Below, in pieces: positions 10,590 to 20,377 of a DNA stretch of 64,000 nt. The DNA comes from Mayamaea pseudoterrestris (lineage: Eukaryota; Bacillariophyta; Bacillariophyceae; Sellaphorales; Sellaphoraceae): contig BROI01000002.1 of the NCBI GenBank assembly GCA_027923505.1, positions 434,001-498,000 of the forward strand, in the 5' to 3' direction. Made by a program: the position numbers and the translations under genes. How positions within the stretch are numbered: the first letter of the stretch is position 1; each line of letters begins with the position of its first letter. The notes beneath the pieces are model-generated. The model made no database searches and was not told the origin of the DNA. It was given only the letters and a program-made list of their open reading frames with translations.

Positions 10590-11798
10590 ATGGCGAAGTT
10601 GTGCGTTCATGACGAGCGAATAGTGCCTCGAACAACGATGCCAACAAGGTCGTTAAAATGCTTTCGCCTGATATTTTACCTTCCATTGTCATTTCTTGTC
10701 GTTCAATTGATCGTCTCGCCCTTTATGTCCGATTTCAAGTCGAACTTTCCTCGAGATGGAGATGTTGCAAGCATGCATGGGTCAATGTCATCAGCAGACG
10801 TACAAACACCTTTGCAGCAGGCAAGACCGTCATTGCCTTCGCTTCATGATCTAACAAGGTCATCTCGTGGAGAATATTCATGTCCCAATGGTTTAGTCTA
10901 CATAGAAGATATAATTCAACCTGCATCAGACGAAACAAACGTGCGATTTAAAGTCAAGCAACCATCAGCTGCTGCACCAAGCCACACTGCTGACATCAAG
11001 ACCATTCCGCGCATGATACATCAAACAAGCAAGTCTCGCTGCGTGACGCCTGAATTTGCGCGAGCCATTCACCAGTGGCAAGTTTTTGCCACGCGCCACA
11101 ACTACAGTTACTACATGCATGACGATGAGGCCGTCCTGAAACTGCTGCTGCATGATGTGACGGCAACTGAATTTTCCACCTTGCGGCAAATCGTTCAACA
11201 CTGCATTTTGCATGGCACTATGCGATCCGACCTGTGGCGCTACGTCGTCTTGTACTACTACGGCGGAATATACGCCGACCTTGACGCCGCGCCAACCGAA
11301 CGATTCCACAGCGACTTGATGCGCAACGCTTCCGGCGTCTTTGTCGTGGAGCAGTATCACTTGCTGTCGCAATACTTCATGGCGGTAGCTCCGCAGCACC
11401 CGCTCATGTGGTACGCGATTCAAGTGTCACTACACGCTTTGATGGGTGCATTTGACGTTGGGTCGGCGCCGGCGGCCATGACGACGGGCCCACACGCCCT
11501 GCACAAGGCGTTGATGGCGTTTTGCAACGACCATCCAAACGCTCCTGCCATTAGCGCGGCAGGTGCTGGGCGCAAGCCAGTCAAAGCGGGAGTGTATTTC
11601 GGTACGCGCAACTACAGTGTGGCAGTCTACGGCGTGGCGGAACGGCAAAACGAAATAGTCAACCGCGACGTGCTTGGTGGCATCGCCAAGAGGCAAGACT
11701 ACTTGAAGATGAAGATGCGACACTTTACCGAGGACAAGCGTTACGCCACTGGTCAATCGTGTCTCTCGGCCATGTACGCGGCGCAAATGAAGCAGTGA
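10590..11798 (+). CDS. OCH1-like (GT32-type) Golgi glycosyltransferase
   Basis: The 402-aa single-exon protein has type II membrane topology: a short basic N-terminus, one hydrophobic anchor at about residues 22-42 (LIFYLPLSFLVVQLIV), a stem, then a catalytic domain. Family motifs are IPRMIHQTSK at the domain start and RSDLWRYVVLYYYGG followed by the DxD motif in YADLDA, which binds the metal-nucleotide-sugar. Such enzymes transfer hexoses (for example in N-glycan mannan initiation in yeast) in the Golgi; the sugar and acceptor here are unknown. The start ATG at 10590 sits in a strong ACCATGG context; the upstream in-frame codon is not ATG. Confidence 0.85.
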   Translation: MAKLCVHDERIVPRTTMPTRSLKCFRLIFYLPLSFLVVQLIVSPFMSDFKSNFPRDGDVASMHGSMSSADVQTPLQQARPSLPSLHDLTRSSRGEYSCPNGLVYIEDIIQPASDETNVRFKVKQPSAAAPSHTADIKTIPRMIHQTSKSRCVTPEFARAIHQWQVFATRHNYSYYMHDDEAVLKLLLHDVTATEFSTLRQIVQHCILHGTMRSDLWRYVVLYYYGGIYADLDAAPTERFHSDLMRNASGVFVVEQYHLLSQYFMAVAPQHPLMWYAIQVSLHALMGAFDVGSAPAAMTTGPHALHKALMAFCNDHPNAPAISAAGAGRKPVKAGVYFGTRNYSVAVYGVAERQNEIVNRDVLGGIAKRQDYLKMKMRHFTEDKRYATGQSCLSAMYAAQMKQ

Positions 11799-12024
11799 AT
11801 TGTAATGCTTGATGTTGCCTTTGCGTGCTAAATAGAAAGAGGACCTAGCAGTGAATTGCTACAACGCAATGAAAGCAAGCATTTACTTAAAGGATTTCAC
11901 CGCCAAAATTGCAAGAGCTATTCCATAATCTAGTTGTAAGCTTCATTGCTGACTTTTCTATTAATGCGGCGTCGTCGTCCCTAAAATGGTGAAGCGCGCC
12001 AATTCTATGATTTTGCTCGCTACT

Positions 12025-13714
12025 CTATACCGCTGCCGTTTGCGTGGCGCCAAGCATTTGGTTCGCCGGTGTCTTGCTGTCGTTGCGAATGGCGCCAATC
12101 TGACCCACTCTACCGCGTGACAGTGGTGCACCCGGCACGGCGTCCGCTTCGGCGACTTGCTTGTACAAGTCCCAATTCATTTTCAGAATCTCCCACTCGT
12201 CGCTTTCGCGGTATCCACCAGGAATGTTGTTGTCAGCGGCGAACTTGATGAGTCGCTCCCGCAGTTGCGGGTACTTGTTGCGGGGCATGCTTGGAAACAA
12301 GTGGTGCTCCAACTGGTACTGCATGCCGCCCCAGATCCACTCGGAGAATGGGTTTCGCGTCACGGCGTTGCGCGTCGACATGAACTGCGCCGTGACGAAA
12401 TCGGGTTGGTAGTCGTCAAACATGGCTTCCGACTGATGCGTCGGTGTGACAATCAAGGCGGACACTAATCCACTCACGAAAATGGCTGGAATCCATATTT
12501 GAACGGGAAACACGGTAAATAGAAACAAGTAATGCGCCAGCAAGGCGTAAAGTTCGTCCTTTGCATTTGGTCGCTTGTCTTCCACTGCCTTGATGGCAAC
12601 CACCATACTATCAAATCGCCATAGCGCAAAAAGAAAGGAAAATGGAACAAAGAAAATGTAATGCTGAATTTTGCGAAGTGGTGAGTCCTGGGATGGATCT
12701 GGGGCCCACATGAAGAGAAACGGATCCGTCGCCAAGTCTTCGTCGACGCCAACTTCGTTGGTGAGCGCATGGTGCTTGTTGTGCTTGTCGCTCCACCAGT
12801 TTGGACACAAGCCGGCTGTTATGCAAGACATAGCGCAAGTATAGAATGAGTAAGGACGCTGTGTACAATAGCATCTAGCCATGTGCCACTTTTCACTCAC
12901 CCGAGTAAGCTGCAAACAGTCGCCACTTGTTGGCAAACTCGTCGACGCCATGAATATAGTCATGTCCCAGCCAGCCAGCCGCACTCATGGAAATGGCCAA
13001 GCAACTCGTCGAGAGGAGTGGCATGTCTCTGGTGACAATGGCTGCCAAGACAAAGGATCCCCACAATCCAATCTGCGTCGCCTCATGCATCAAGTCTCGC
13101 TTCCAAAAGCCTTGATCCAACAGTTCCTTTCGTAGCTTGCGAAAGTTAATTTGCGTCTGCGAGTCTGGTTCCACCGTTTGCTTCAAATACACTTGCGTTT
13201 CCGGTTTCGTCTTTGGCAGTCGCTCCAACATTTTCATGGCGCGATCCGAGTGAAAGCCATCCATGACTTCGGTAGCGTCGCGGCCGTCGTACCAGTCGAT
13301 CCAGTGCGTGCCGGCGGGATGCGCCTTGCGCCAGCCGCTCAAATCGTACCACGTGTTGTGTATGCGCACGTCCAGGGATGTCCGACAGTTTTGGTCGTCG
13401 CAGGCGGAAACTTGGACGCAGTTGGCGTCGTCGTCGCAGTCCCAGGCAGTGGGGTTGCTCATGATTGACATGTTGTTGTGGCTTTCGTTGGTGGCAGTAG
13501 TTGATGCAGTTGGTGCTGCTGCTCCATTGATAGCTCCATTCACACTTGCAGCTCCATTGACGGCAGTCACTTCCTCTACTAGCGCCGAGAATCGACGTGA
13601 ATTTGACAACGTCTGGAAGGATCGAGGTGAAAATGCCGAAACTGATTGCTGCAGCGAAAATACCAAAAGTAGCAGAACTGACGCAGTGTTCATCATCATC
13701 GTGCGTGCTACCAT
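12025..13714 (-). CDS. Plastid-targeted cytochrome b5-fused front-end fatty acid desaturase
   Basis: Two exons (13714-12901 and 12815-12025, 85-nt GTGAGT...AG intron) give about 534 aa. The N-terminus is a signal peptide ending SVSAF-SPRSF, an ASAFAP-like plastid motif. A cytochrome b5 domain follows, with the heme loop written HPAG rather than the usual HPGG and a second heme histidine in DGFHSD. The desaturase has all three histidine boxes: HDYIH, HNKHH and QLEHH, with glutamine as the first residue of box 3, the mark of front-end (delta-4/5/6/8) enzymes. These insert a double bond between an existing one and the carboxyl end, using electrons from the fused b5. Regioselectivity cannot be read from sequence. 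ATG 13714 was chosen because earlier in-frame starts are non-ATG. Confidence 0.88.
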
Positions 13715-14091
13715 GATTAATCTCCGTGTTTCACGAAAAAAATCGAACAAGTACAGTGACAGACGACGTTCCAGCAGCAGTCAAACGACTGACTGCAACG
13801 AACAATGGGGAGGTGAGACAGATGAAGGGGTGGTGATGCCGATGAGTGTGTGTTTCAAAGAAAACGAAACGTCAGTCGGCCACATGGCAAGAAAGGTATC
13901 TTGAAGTCGCAGCGACACCGATTTAAGAAATAACGATACGACGCCATGACGTTTTTTACATTAGCGACCCGAATTGTTCCACCATGGCGCGCCACAACGA
14001 GCAGCCGTGCCGGTTGACCAGGTCATTTCGATAGCAGTGAATTGTTCCATGTAATCCGATAAGATATTGGTGCATCGCGAAAGAGTACATC
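13715..14091. other. Intergenic upstream of the desaturase
   Basis: This is the upstream region of the desaturase (-) and of a doubtful small gene (+). No promoter element, RNA or repeat could be identified. Confidence 0.4.
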
Positions 14092-14520
14092 ATGTCATTG
14101 TCTAAAGTCCCAAAGCCATTGACAGCAGACAACAACAGCACCATTTTGTATCACGAGGAGGAGCGACCCTGGTGGCTTTGGATGCTTTTACTTGCCTTTC
14201 CGTTGATCCCAAGCTTTCGGTACGAAGCGACTGCTCGATGGAAGCATGCTGCTGATGAAAAATTTTGGTGTTTCAAATCACTTTCGCCTCGTGTCTAACG
14301 ACTCATGTTTCTCCATTGTGTCACTACAACTTTCGCTTCATTCAGCGATGGAACAAAATGTTACTATACCTTTAACGCGGAACAGCCGGAACGGTTTCGA
14401 AGGAATTACTGGAGGTGCCGGATGCGGCGGCTCGCAGCAAGGAGGATTAAACTACAGTACTTGCATTCACGAGCAGTTTGCTATGGCAAGTCAGTTCACC
14501 TTCTAGTACTGCTTGAGTAG
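14092..14520 (+). CDS. Doubtful small two-exon protein with one membrane segment
   Basis: A possible gene of 100 aa: exon 14092-14219, intron 14220-14345 (GTACGA...CAG), exon 14346-14520. The product would have a hydrophobic stretch (WWLWMLLLAFPLIPSF) followed by a very basic, aromatic C-terminus (FRRNYWRCRMRRLAARR). The splice keeps the frame, but no family is recognised and the coding signal is weak. It may equally be intergenic sequence. Transcript data would decide. Confidence 0.28.
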
Positions 14521-14624
14521 AGCTCGATGATTCACGATTGGTAGCAGTGATGATAATGAAACTAGAACTATGTGTGCGTGCGTATCTATGCTATTCATTA
14601 TGGACAGTGCAGCAGCCCCTGTTT

Positions 14625-16292
14625 CTACACTGACCTGGATAGACTAATAGATGCCGTCGCCTCGGCCGTTGATGGTTGCGCCTGGAGCATTTCATCGCTC
14701 GGCACCGACTCAATGTCCAAGTCGTCATTGTGCCAAGCTAATGGCGACTTGACCTTGGATGTGCTTGGGACTTGCTCCAGTTCGGTAATTTCAATGGATA
14801 AAATGTTTTCATCCATTGGATGCTGTGCATCATCTTCGTTGCTGGGCTCGCCAATGATGCATTCCTTCATTGTCCTTGGCATTGTTGCAACTTGTTCGTC
14901 GCTAGTCTCGCCAATAATGTATTCTGTCATTGTATTTGGCTTTGTTTCTTCGTGGTCAGTCTCTAGCGTGACGATTGTAGGAGAAGTGGACGCCATTTGG
15001 TTTTCTCCATCTGCCTCCTCCCTGGCGGCGGCCTCGTCAGTGATAAATTCCGTCACTGTCTGTGGCCTCGTTGGATCCTCTTTAGTCTCTGGCGAGACGA
15101 TTGTGGGAAAAGTTGACGCCATTTCCTCCTCTCCATCTGCCTCCTCCTCGGCGACGGTCTCGCCAAAGATGCATTCCGTCAATGTCTGTGGCCTGGTTCC
15201 TTCCTCTTTAATCTCCGGCGCGACGACGGTCGGATCATTGGACGCCATTTGATCCTTTCCATCCGTATCCTCCTGGGCGACATCATTGTCATCAACACTT
15301 TCCGCTTCCACCAAACTAAAGGCTTCCGACGATGCGCAGCGACAGTCCAAAATTTCGTCATGAGCACTTGGCGAAAGTTCTTGTTGACAAGTGTCATCGT
15401 CGTCGTCATCACTCAGCAGGCTCTCACCCTCCTCCGGCACGGTGGGCAATGCACCAATCACCATGAGCTTGTTCGTGTCGAGTTCCATTTCCAGCTCGAG
15501 TCGCGTATTGTTGGGACCATAGGCATATATGACATCGTCGTCGTCGTCGTCATCCGTGTCGTTCGAATTGTTTCGCGGTGGACTGGTGGTTGTCGCATCA
15601 TTGTCAAAGCACAAGCCGCCGCCACTTGCATGCTGCGACGCTTTGGGCATCATGCAGTCGAGTGGTGACTCGTCGCCGCCGCCGCCAAGTGTTTCCATGA
15701 CGCAGCAGTACCAGGAGAGGGGTGGAACGCTCGTATAGTCTTCGCGCATCATGAGTTGTTGCTGCTGGTCAGGTGACTGCTTCTTCATCAACTGTCCGAC
15801 GCGCCATGTGGTCGTTGACGCAGTGGCCTTGAATGCTTTTGGAGTTGTCGCAGCAAAATGGTAATCGGTTGTAGCTTCTTGCTGCTGTTGCTCTCGCCTT
15901 GCGTCTCCATGATGCATTCGCTGGTCGTCTCCTGCAACATGAACATCAATCTCCCTTGCTTCACTCTCACATGCACCGCTAGCTGCTGCCATGGGACTGT
16001 GATAGTCGTCAAAGGTGAACTTTTTAGCCGAAACTCTTGGCGACGGTAGTTCACGGTAGCCGTTGCCATCATGGTGTTGCTGTTGCTGCTGCTGTTGCTG
16101 CAGTCGAATACTCAATCGTCGCTCGTCTGTCGGACACTCAAAGAACTTGACGGATGGCGGCGTTTCGCACGACTTTGATACCGTCATGATGGAGCGGTCG
16201 TCGTCGTCGTCTTCACGAACAAATATTTCGTGGGGAGGAAGGTGCGACTGTATTTGCTGCGGCTGCAGCGAAAATAGCGGGGAGGAGCTCAT
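14625..16292 (-). CDS. Disordered acidic protein with a ~42-residue C-terminal repeat
   Basis: The 555-aa single-exon protein has no recognised domain. The first two thirds are low-complexity: Q runs, D runs (two aspartate tracts) and S/T-rich parts. The last third has about four imperfect copies of a ~42-residue unit (encoded about 14830-15270) with the pattern DGE-x-x-MAS...PTIVSPETKE...TRPQT-x-TE-[CFY]-I-x-[GD]E. The last copy is short. The unit contains likely phosphorylatable S/T next to acidic residues. Start 16292 is the first in-frame ATG; the upstream one is GTG. It is divergent from the SET gene. Function unknown. Confidence 0.7.
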   Translation of the reverse strand: MSSSPLFSLQPQQIQSHLPPHEIFVREDDDDDRSIMTVSKSCETPPSVKFFECPTDERRLSIRLQQQQQQQQHHDGNGYRELPSPRVSAKKFTFDDYHSPMAAASGACESEAREIDVHVAGDDQRMHHGDARREQQQQEATTDYHFAATTPKAFKATASTTTWRVGQLMKKQSPDQQQQLMMREDYTSVPPLSWYCCVMETLGGGGDESPLDCMMPKASQHASGGGLCFDNDATTTSPPRNNSNDTDDDDDDDVIYAYGPNNTRLELEMELDTNKLMVIGALPTVPEEGESLLSDDDDDDTCQQELSPSAHDEILDCRCASSEAFSLVEAESVDDNDVAQEDTDGKDQMASNDPTVVAPEIKEEGTRPQTLTECIFGETVAEEEADGEEEMASTFPTIVSPETKEDPTRPQTVTEFITDEAAAREEADGENQMASTSPTIVTLETDHEETKPNTMTEYIIGETSDEQVATMPRTMKECIIGEPSNEDDAQHPMDENILSIEITELEQVPSTSKVKSPLAWHNDDLDIESVPSDEMLQAQPSTAEATASISLSRSV

Positions 16293-16643
16293 GGTGGTGG
16301 TGGTTGATTTCGTTGGTTCCGTCACTAATAGAATACACTTGCAGCTGGCTCCATGGAGTGCAACGTAGATAAAGGTGCCGCTGTTGCCGTAGTACGTCGG
16401 CTGCTAGTGTTGATTATCGATGTTTCTTCGTTTGGCGGCGGCGGCGGTTTCGACTGGCGAGCCTTCGGAAACGCAGTTGAGCGTTTCGGCGATGATGCGC
16501 GGTCGTGCGTCACATCAAGCGGTAATGAAAACACAAAAAGACTGCCATGCGCGCCAGCGACATGGCGTTGCAGGCGCGCGCAAGCGTCTCGTAATGGATT
16601 CCAATCACCCTCGACGAGTGCCATTGCAACTTCCTCGTTCGCC

Positions 16644-18783
16644 ATGATGGTTACAATATTATTGCGGCTACCTTTGCTGCTGACAGCGTTACTGTTATTA
16701 CTAGTAGCTGCTCATGGCCAATCTGAATCAACTGTTTCTGCTGCTGGAAGCAGCAGCGACGGCATCAGCGATACTACTAATACTGACAATTCGGAATGCG
16801 GCCTCTACTTGGCCGTCTCCTCCACATCCACGGACGACAATACGATATGGGGCATTTACGCGGGAAAACACTACGCGGAAGGCGAAACGGTGGGCGTCCC
16901 CGAGCTGGCCGTCAATACGCACAATTTACGCTTCAACGTGGTTTCGCTGCGCCATCCGCCGCAAACAAGTCTAATAAAGTCGCTGGGGTTTTTGGAGGAG
17001 TGAGTAGAGAGAGATTAAATAGAGAATGAATCATTTGAAAAATATTGATCACTGTCTCACTTCACAATCTTCTTTCAGAAACTTTTGGGTCGGAGAATTG
17101 GTGGGCGCCAAGTACGAATTGAGCAAGGGACGCTCCATTAGTTTAGTGAGTGGCAGCGGCTCGCTGGGCGCCGCCTCGCCCAAGGCGACCAACGCCAATT
17201 GGCATCAACAAAAAACGTGGCAGCGACAGCCGCTGGGGGAGCAAGCTGGAGTGGCGCATCCGTCGCGGGGAGCCATTTCGCCCTTTTATGGTATGTAGGC
17301 AGAGCTGCTCGAAGCAGAAGAAGCGATCGATCATGTAAATGACAACTCCCCTCTTGCACAAACTCACCAATATATAAACATCTCTTATACTTTAACAGAC
17401 GCTGTGTTGCGCACGCTGACGCCTGTCAAAGCAGGCTCGGAAATCTTTGTCGACTATGGCAATACCTTTGACGAAAAGTCGGAGGACGGAGAGGATGAAC
17501 TCACCAAGGACGACTACCTGAAACTGGATGAAACGGTGCAGCAAATGATTCACTTTTTCGACAAGCACAGAGCGGAGCTTGATCCAGATTCCAAGCGCGA
17601 AATTTACAGTTTCATTACGAAAAACGTCATGACAGCCGCCGTTGGCGCCACCAAGGCGCTCAAAATTGCAGCCATGTTGCCGCCTTCTGCGGACGAGCTT
17701 GCCGACGTTGTTTCCGCCGGCGGCGTCTTGCAATATGTCGCTCCAACGTCGTCGCAACCCACCGCGTGGCTGCAGGAGCATGGCAAGTGCATGGACAACT
17801 TGCGCGCTGGTGCTTCTACCATAGTCAACGCGGGACGCGGAGCCTTTGCCACACGACATATAAAACAAGCCAGTACGATTGTTCCAGTGCCCTTGCTGCA
17901 GATTCCAAACAAGTCGATTTTGAACATTTATCCACTCAAGCCAAATAGTTCCGGCGAACTATCGCGCATCAATGACACTGTGACTGGAACGCAGCTATTG
18001 ATGAACTACTGCTTTGGTCATCCCGACTCCACCATGCTTTTAGCGCCGACGGGAAGCAACGTTGGTTTAATCAATCACCACGAAACGCCAAACGCCAAGC
18101 TCGTTTGGTCGAATCACACGTTACACGAAAAGCACTGGCTGCAGCTGCCGCCGGAGCAACTGGTGACCAACGATTACGCCTACGTTGGTTTGGTGCTGGA
18201 AGTGGTGGCGCTGCGAGACATTGCGCAAGGAGAGGAGGTGTTTTTGGACTATGGCGTGGAGTGGGTCGAGGCATGGAACAAGCATGAACAAGTGTGGCAG
18301 GAGCGATTGGCATCGGGTGACTTGCCAAGCAAATGGCCACTTCGCGCGCTGGATATGAATGCCGCGTATGCCAATAAACCGTTTTTGACCAAGGAGGAGC
18401 TTGCACGTAGCCCCTATCCCAAAAATGTGGGGCTTGCTGTATTCTTAATGCTGGCAAACGACGGCGCGAGTGGAACCATCGACGATCCAAAGACTTGGAC
18501 GGCGCCAGCATCGAATCTAGCCTTTACGTGGGAGTACCTGGTGGAACCGGACTTTATCGAGAGCGTAGCAACAAATGCAGATGGCTCGTTTTCTTATACA
18601 ATTAAATGGACCAAGGACGAGAACGAGGCGTTTTACGTCAAGGACGTTCCGCACAGCGCCTTTGTGTTTGTGGATGCTTCCGAAACGTCGGACCAATTCA
18701 CCAAGGATCCGTTCCGCCACTACATTTCAATTCCAGATGATGTCTTTCCCCAAGGTCCTTGGCGTAATGCAAAGAAACAGTAA
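16644..18783 (+). CDS. Secretory-pathway protein with two SET-like domains
   Basis: Three exons (16644-16999, 17079-17290, 17399-18783; introns of 79 and 108 nt) give 650 aa. It starts with a signal peptide (MMVTILLRLPLLLTALLLLL). A first SET-like half ends in GSEIFVDYGNTF. A second runs from GRGAFATRHI through GLINHHETPNAKLVW to GEEVFLDYGVEWVEAW, the pattern of SET folds (GxG start, NHxxxPN, YxxDYG end). SET domains transfer methyl groups to lysines, but a secretory-pathway SET protein would not be a histone enzyme. Catalysis is unproven; the first half looks degenerate. The last third is duplicated in tandem just downstream. Confidence 0.8.
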
Positions 18784-18818
18784 CGTCATCTATTATATTT
18801 AAAAAGTTGCTCTTGCAT

Positions 18819-19838
18819 CGCTGGTGCTTCTACCATAGTCAACGCGGGACGCGGAGCCTTTGCCACACGACATATAAAACAAGCCAGTACGATTGTTCCA
18901 GTGCCCTTGCTGCAGATTCCAAACAAGTCGATTTTGAACATTTATCCACTCAAGCCAAATAGTTCCGGCGAACTATCGCGCATCAATGACACTGTGACTG
19001 GAACGCAGCTATTGATGAACTACTGCTTTGGTCATCCCGACTCCACCATGCTTTTAGCGCCGACGGGAAGCAACGTTGGTTTAATCAATCACCACGAAAC
19101 GCCAAACGCCAAGCTCGTTTGGTCGAATCACACGTTACACGAAAAGCACTGGCTGCAGCTGCCGCCGGAGCAACTGGTGACCAACGATTACGCCTACGTT
19201 GGTTTGGTGCTGGAAGTGGTGGCGCTGCGAGACATTGCGCAAGGAGAGGAGGTGTTTTTGGACTATGGCGTGGAGTGGGTCGAGGCATGGAACAAGCATG
19301 AACAAGTGTGGCAGGAGCGATTGGCATCGGGTGACTTGCCAAGCAAATGGCCACTTCGCGCGCTGGATATGAATGCCGCGTATGCCAATAAACCGTTTTT
19401 GACCAAGGAGGAGCTTGCACGTAGCCCCTATCCCAAAAATGTGGGGCTTGCTGTATTCTTAATGCTGGCAAACGACGGCGCGAGTGGAACCATCGACGAT
19501 CCAAAGACTTGGACGGCGCCAGCATCGAATCTAGCCTTTACGTGGGAGTACCTGGTGGAACCGGACTTTATCGAGAGCGTAGCAACAAATGCAGATGGCT
19601 CGTTTTCTTATACAATTAAATGGACCAAGGACGAGAACGAGGCGTTTTACGTCAAGGACGTTCCGCACAGCGCCTTTGTGTTTGTGGATGCTTCCGAAAC
19701 GTCGGACCAATTCACCAAGGATCCGTTCCGGCACTACATACAAATTCCAGATGATGTCTTTCCCCAAGGCCCTTGGCGTAACACCAAGAAACAGTAACAT
19801 AGTCTATTATATATTTGAAAAGATGCTCTTGCATTTAT
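18819..19838 (+). pseudogene. Tandem headless copy of the last third of the SET gene
   Basis: Bases 17805-18818 are repeated directly at 18819-19838, an offset of 1014 bp. The join lies at a shared CTCTTGCAT word. The copies look identical for about 900 bp. Differences cluster in the last ~70 coding bases (for example HYISIPDD versus HYIQIPDD and WRNAKKQ versus WRNTKKQ) and the 3' UTR. The copy has the second SET half only, no signal peptide and no upstream exons, so it should not make a normal protein. It could be a real recent unequal-crossover product or an allele mis-joined in assembly. Confidence 0.85.
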
Positions 19839-20377
19839 CAAATTGTACCATTTTCTCAGCAGGTAATTTACGTCCGTGGTTTATGTATGGACACAATCAT
19901 ATTAAATAGGCGAATGCTTGCAGGCTCAGCCGGTGGCTGGTTGCGGTGTTGCTCCAATGTCCAGAAATTTGGCTCCAGCTCTCTGAAGTAGGGTTTATTC
20001 GTATATTCGTACATTGGCTCCAGGCGACCCGTTGCTAGCTAAGCAGCATCATATCGTAACGGTACTCGCAGTCAAGTTTGGCCGCGCCGTCGCGCCATCC
20101 ACAATTGCATCCGCAACTAACCTTTCGCCCCAACTTTTTTGAGACTCTGAAGCAATTCCCGCGTTAGCCCTTGTCCAACATTGTTACATTTCGACACTAC
20201 CGCGATTATTGCATCTTCGCTCTATTAGCTACGACGTTTCGACCTCCCGCCTCCGCTCGCTCGCTGTTGCTGCGATTGCATCGTCATCATCCATTCAACA
20301 CTATTGTGTGCCAAGGAAATCTGCGATTTGCTCCACGGCTAGAACATTCCGTCCACTACTGTTCCACTTATAGAACC
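19839..20377. other. Intergenic, nothing recognised
   Basis: About 540 bp between the SET duplication and the sirtuin start. The frame upstream of the sirtuin ATG stays open from a TTG at 20171 (Arg/His-rich, 69 codons) but has no ATG, so it was taken as 5' UTR. Confidence 0.45.

Noticed and set aside
18071-18511. 146-codon minus-strand frame, repeated identically at 19085-19525
   Set aside because: It is the antisense of the SET coding region; its duplication only reflects the tandem duplication.
18901-19797. 298-codon frame as a second SET gene
   Set aside because: It starts at a GTG inside duplicated sequence and lacks the signal peptide, first SET half and promoter, so it was called a duplicated fragment.
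20171-20377. Upstream extension of the sirtuin from a TTG
   Set aside because: No ATG, and Arg/His-rich sequence without a recognisable targeting signal; the ATG at 20378 has a better context. A mitochondrial leader from an unseen upstream exon was considered but has no support.
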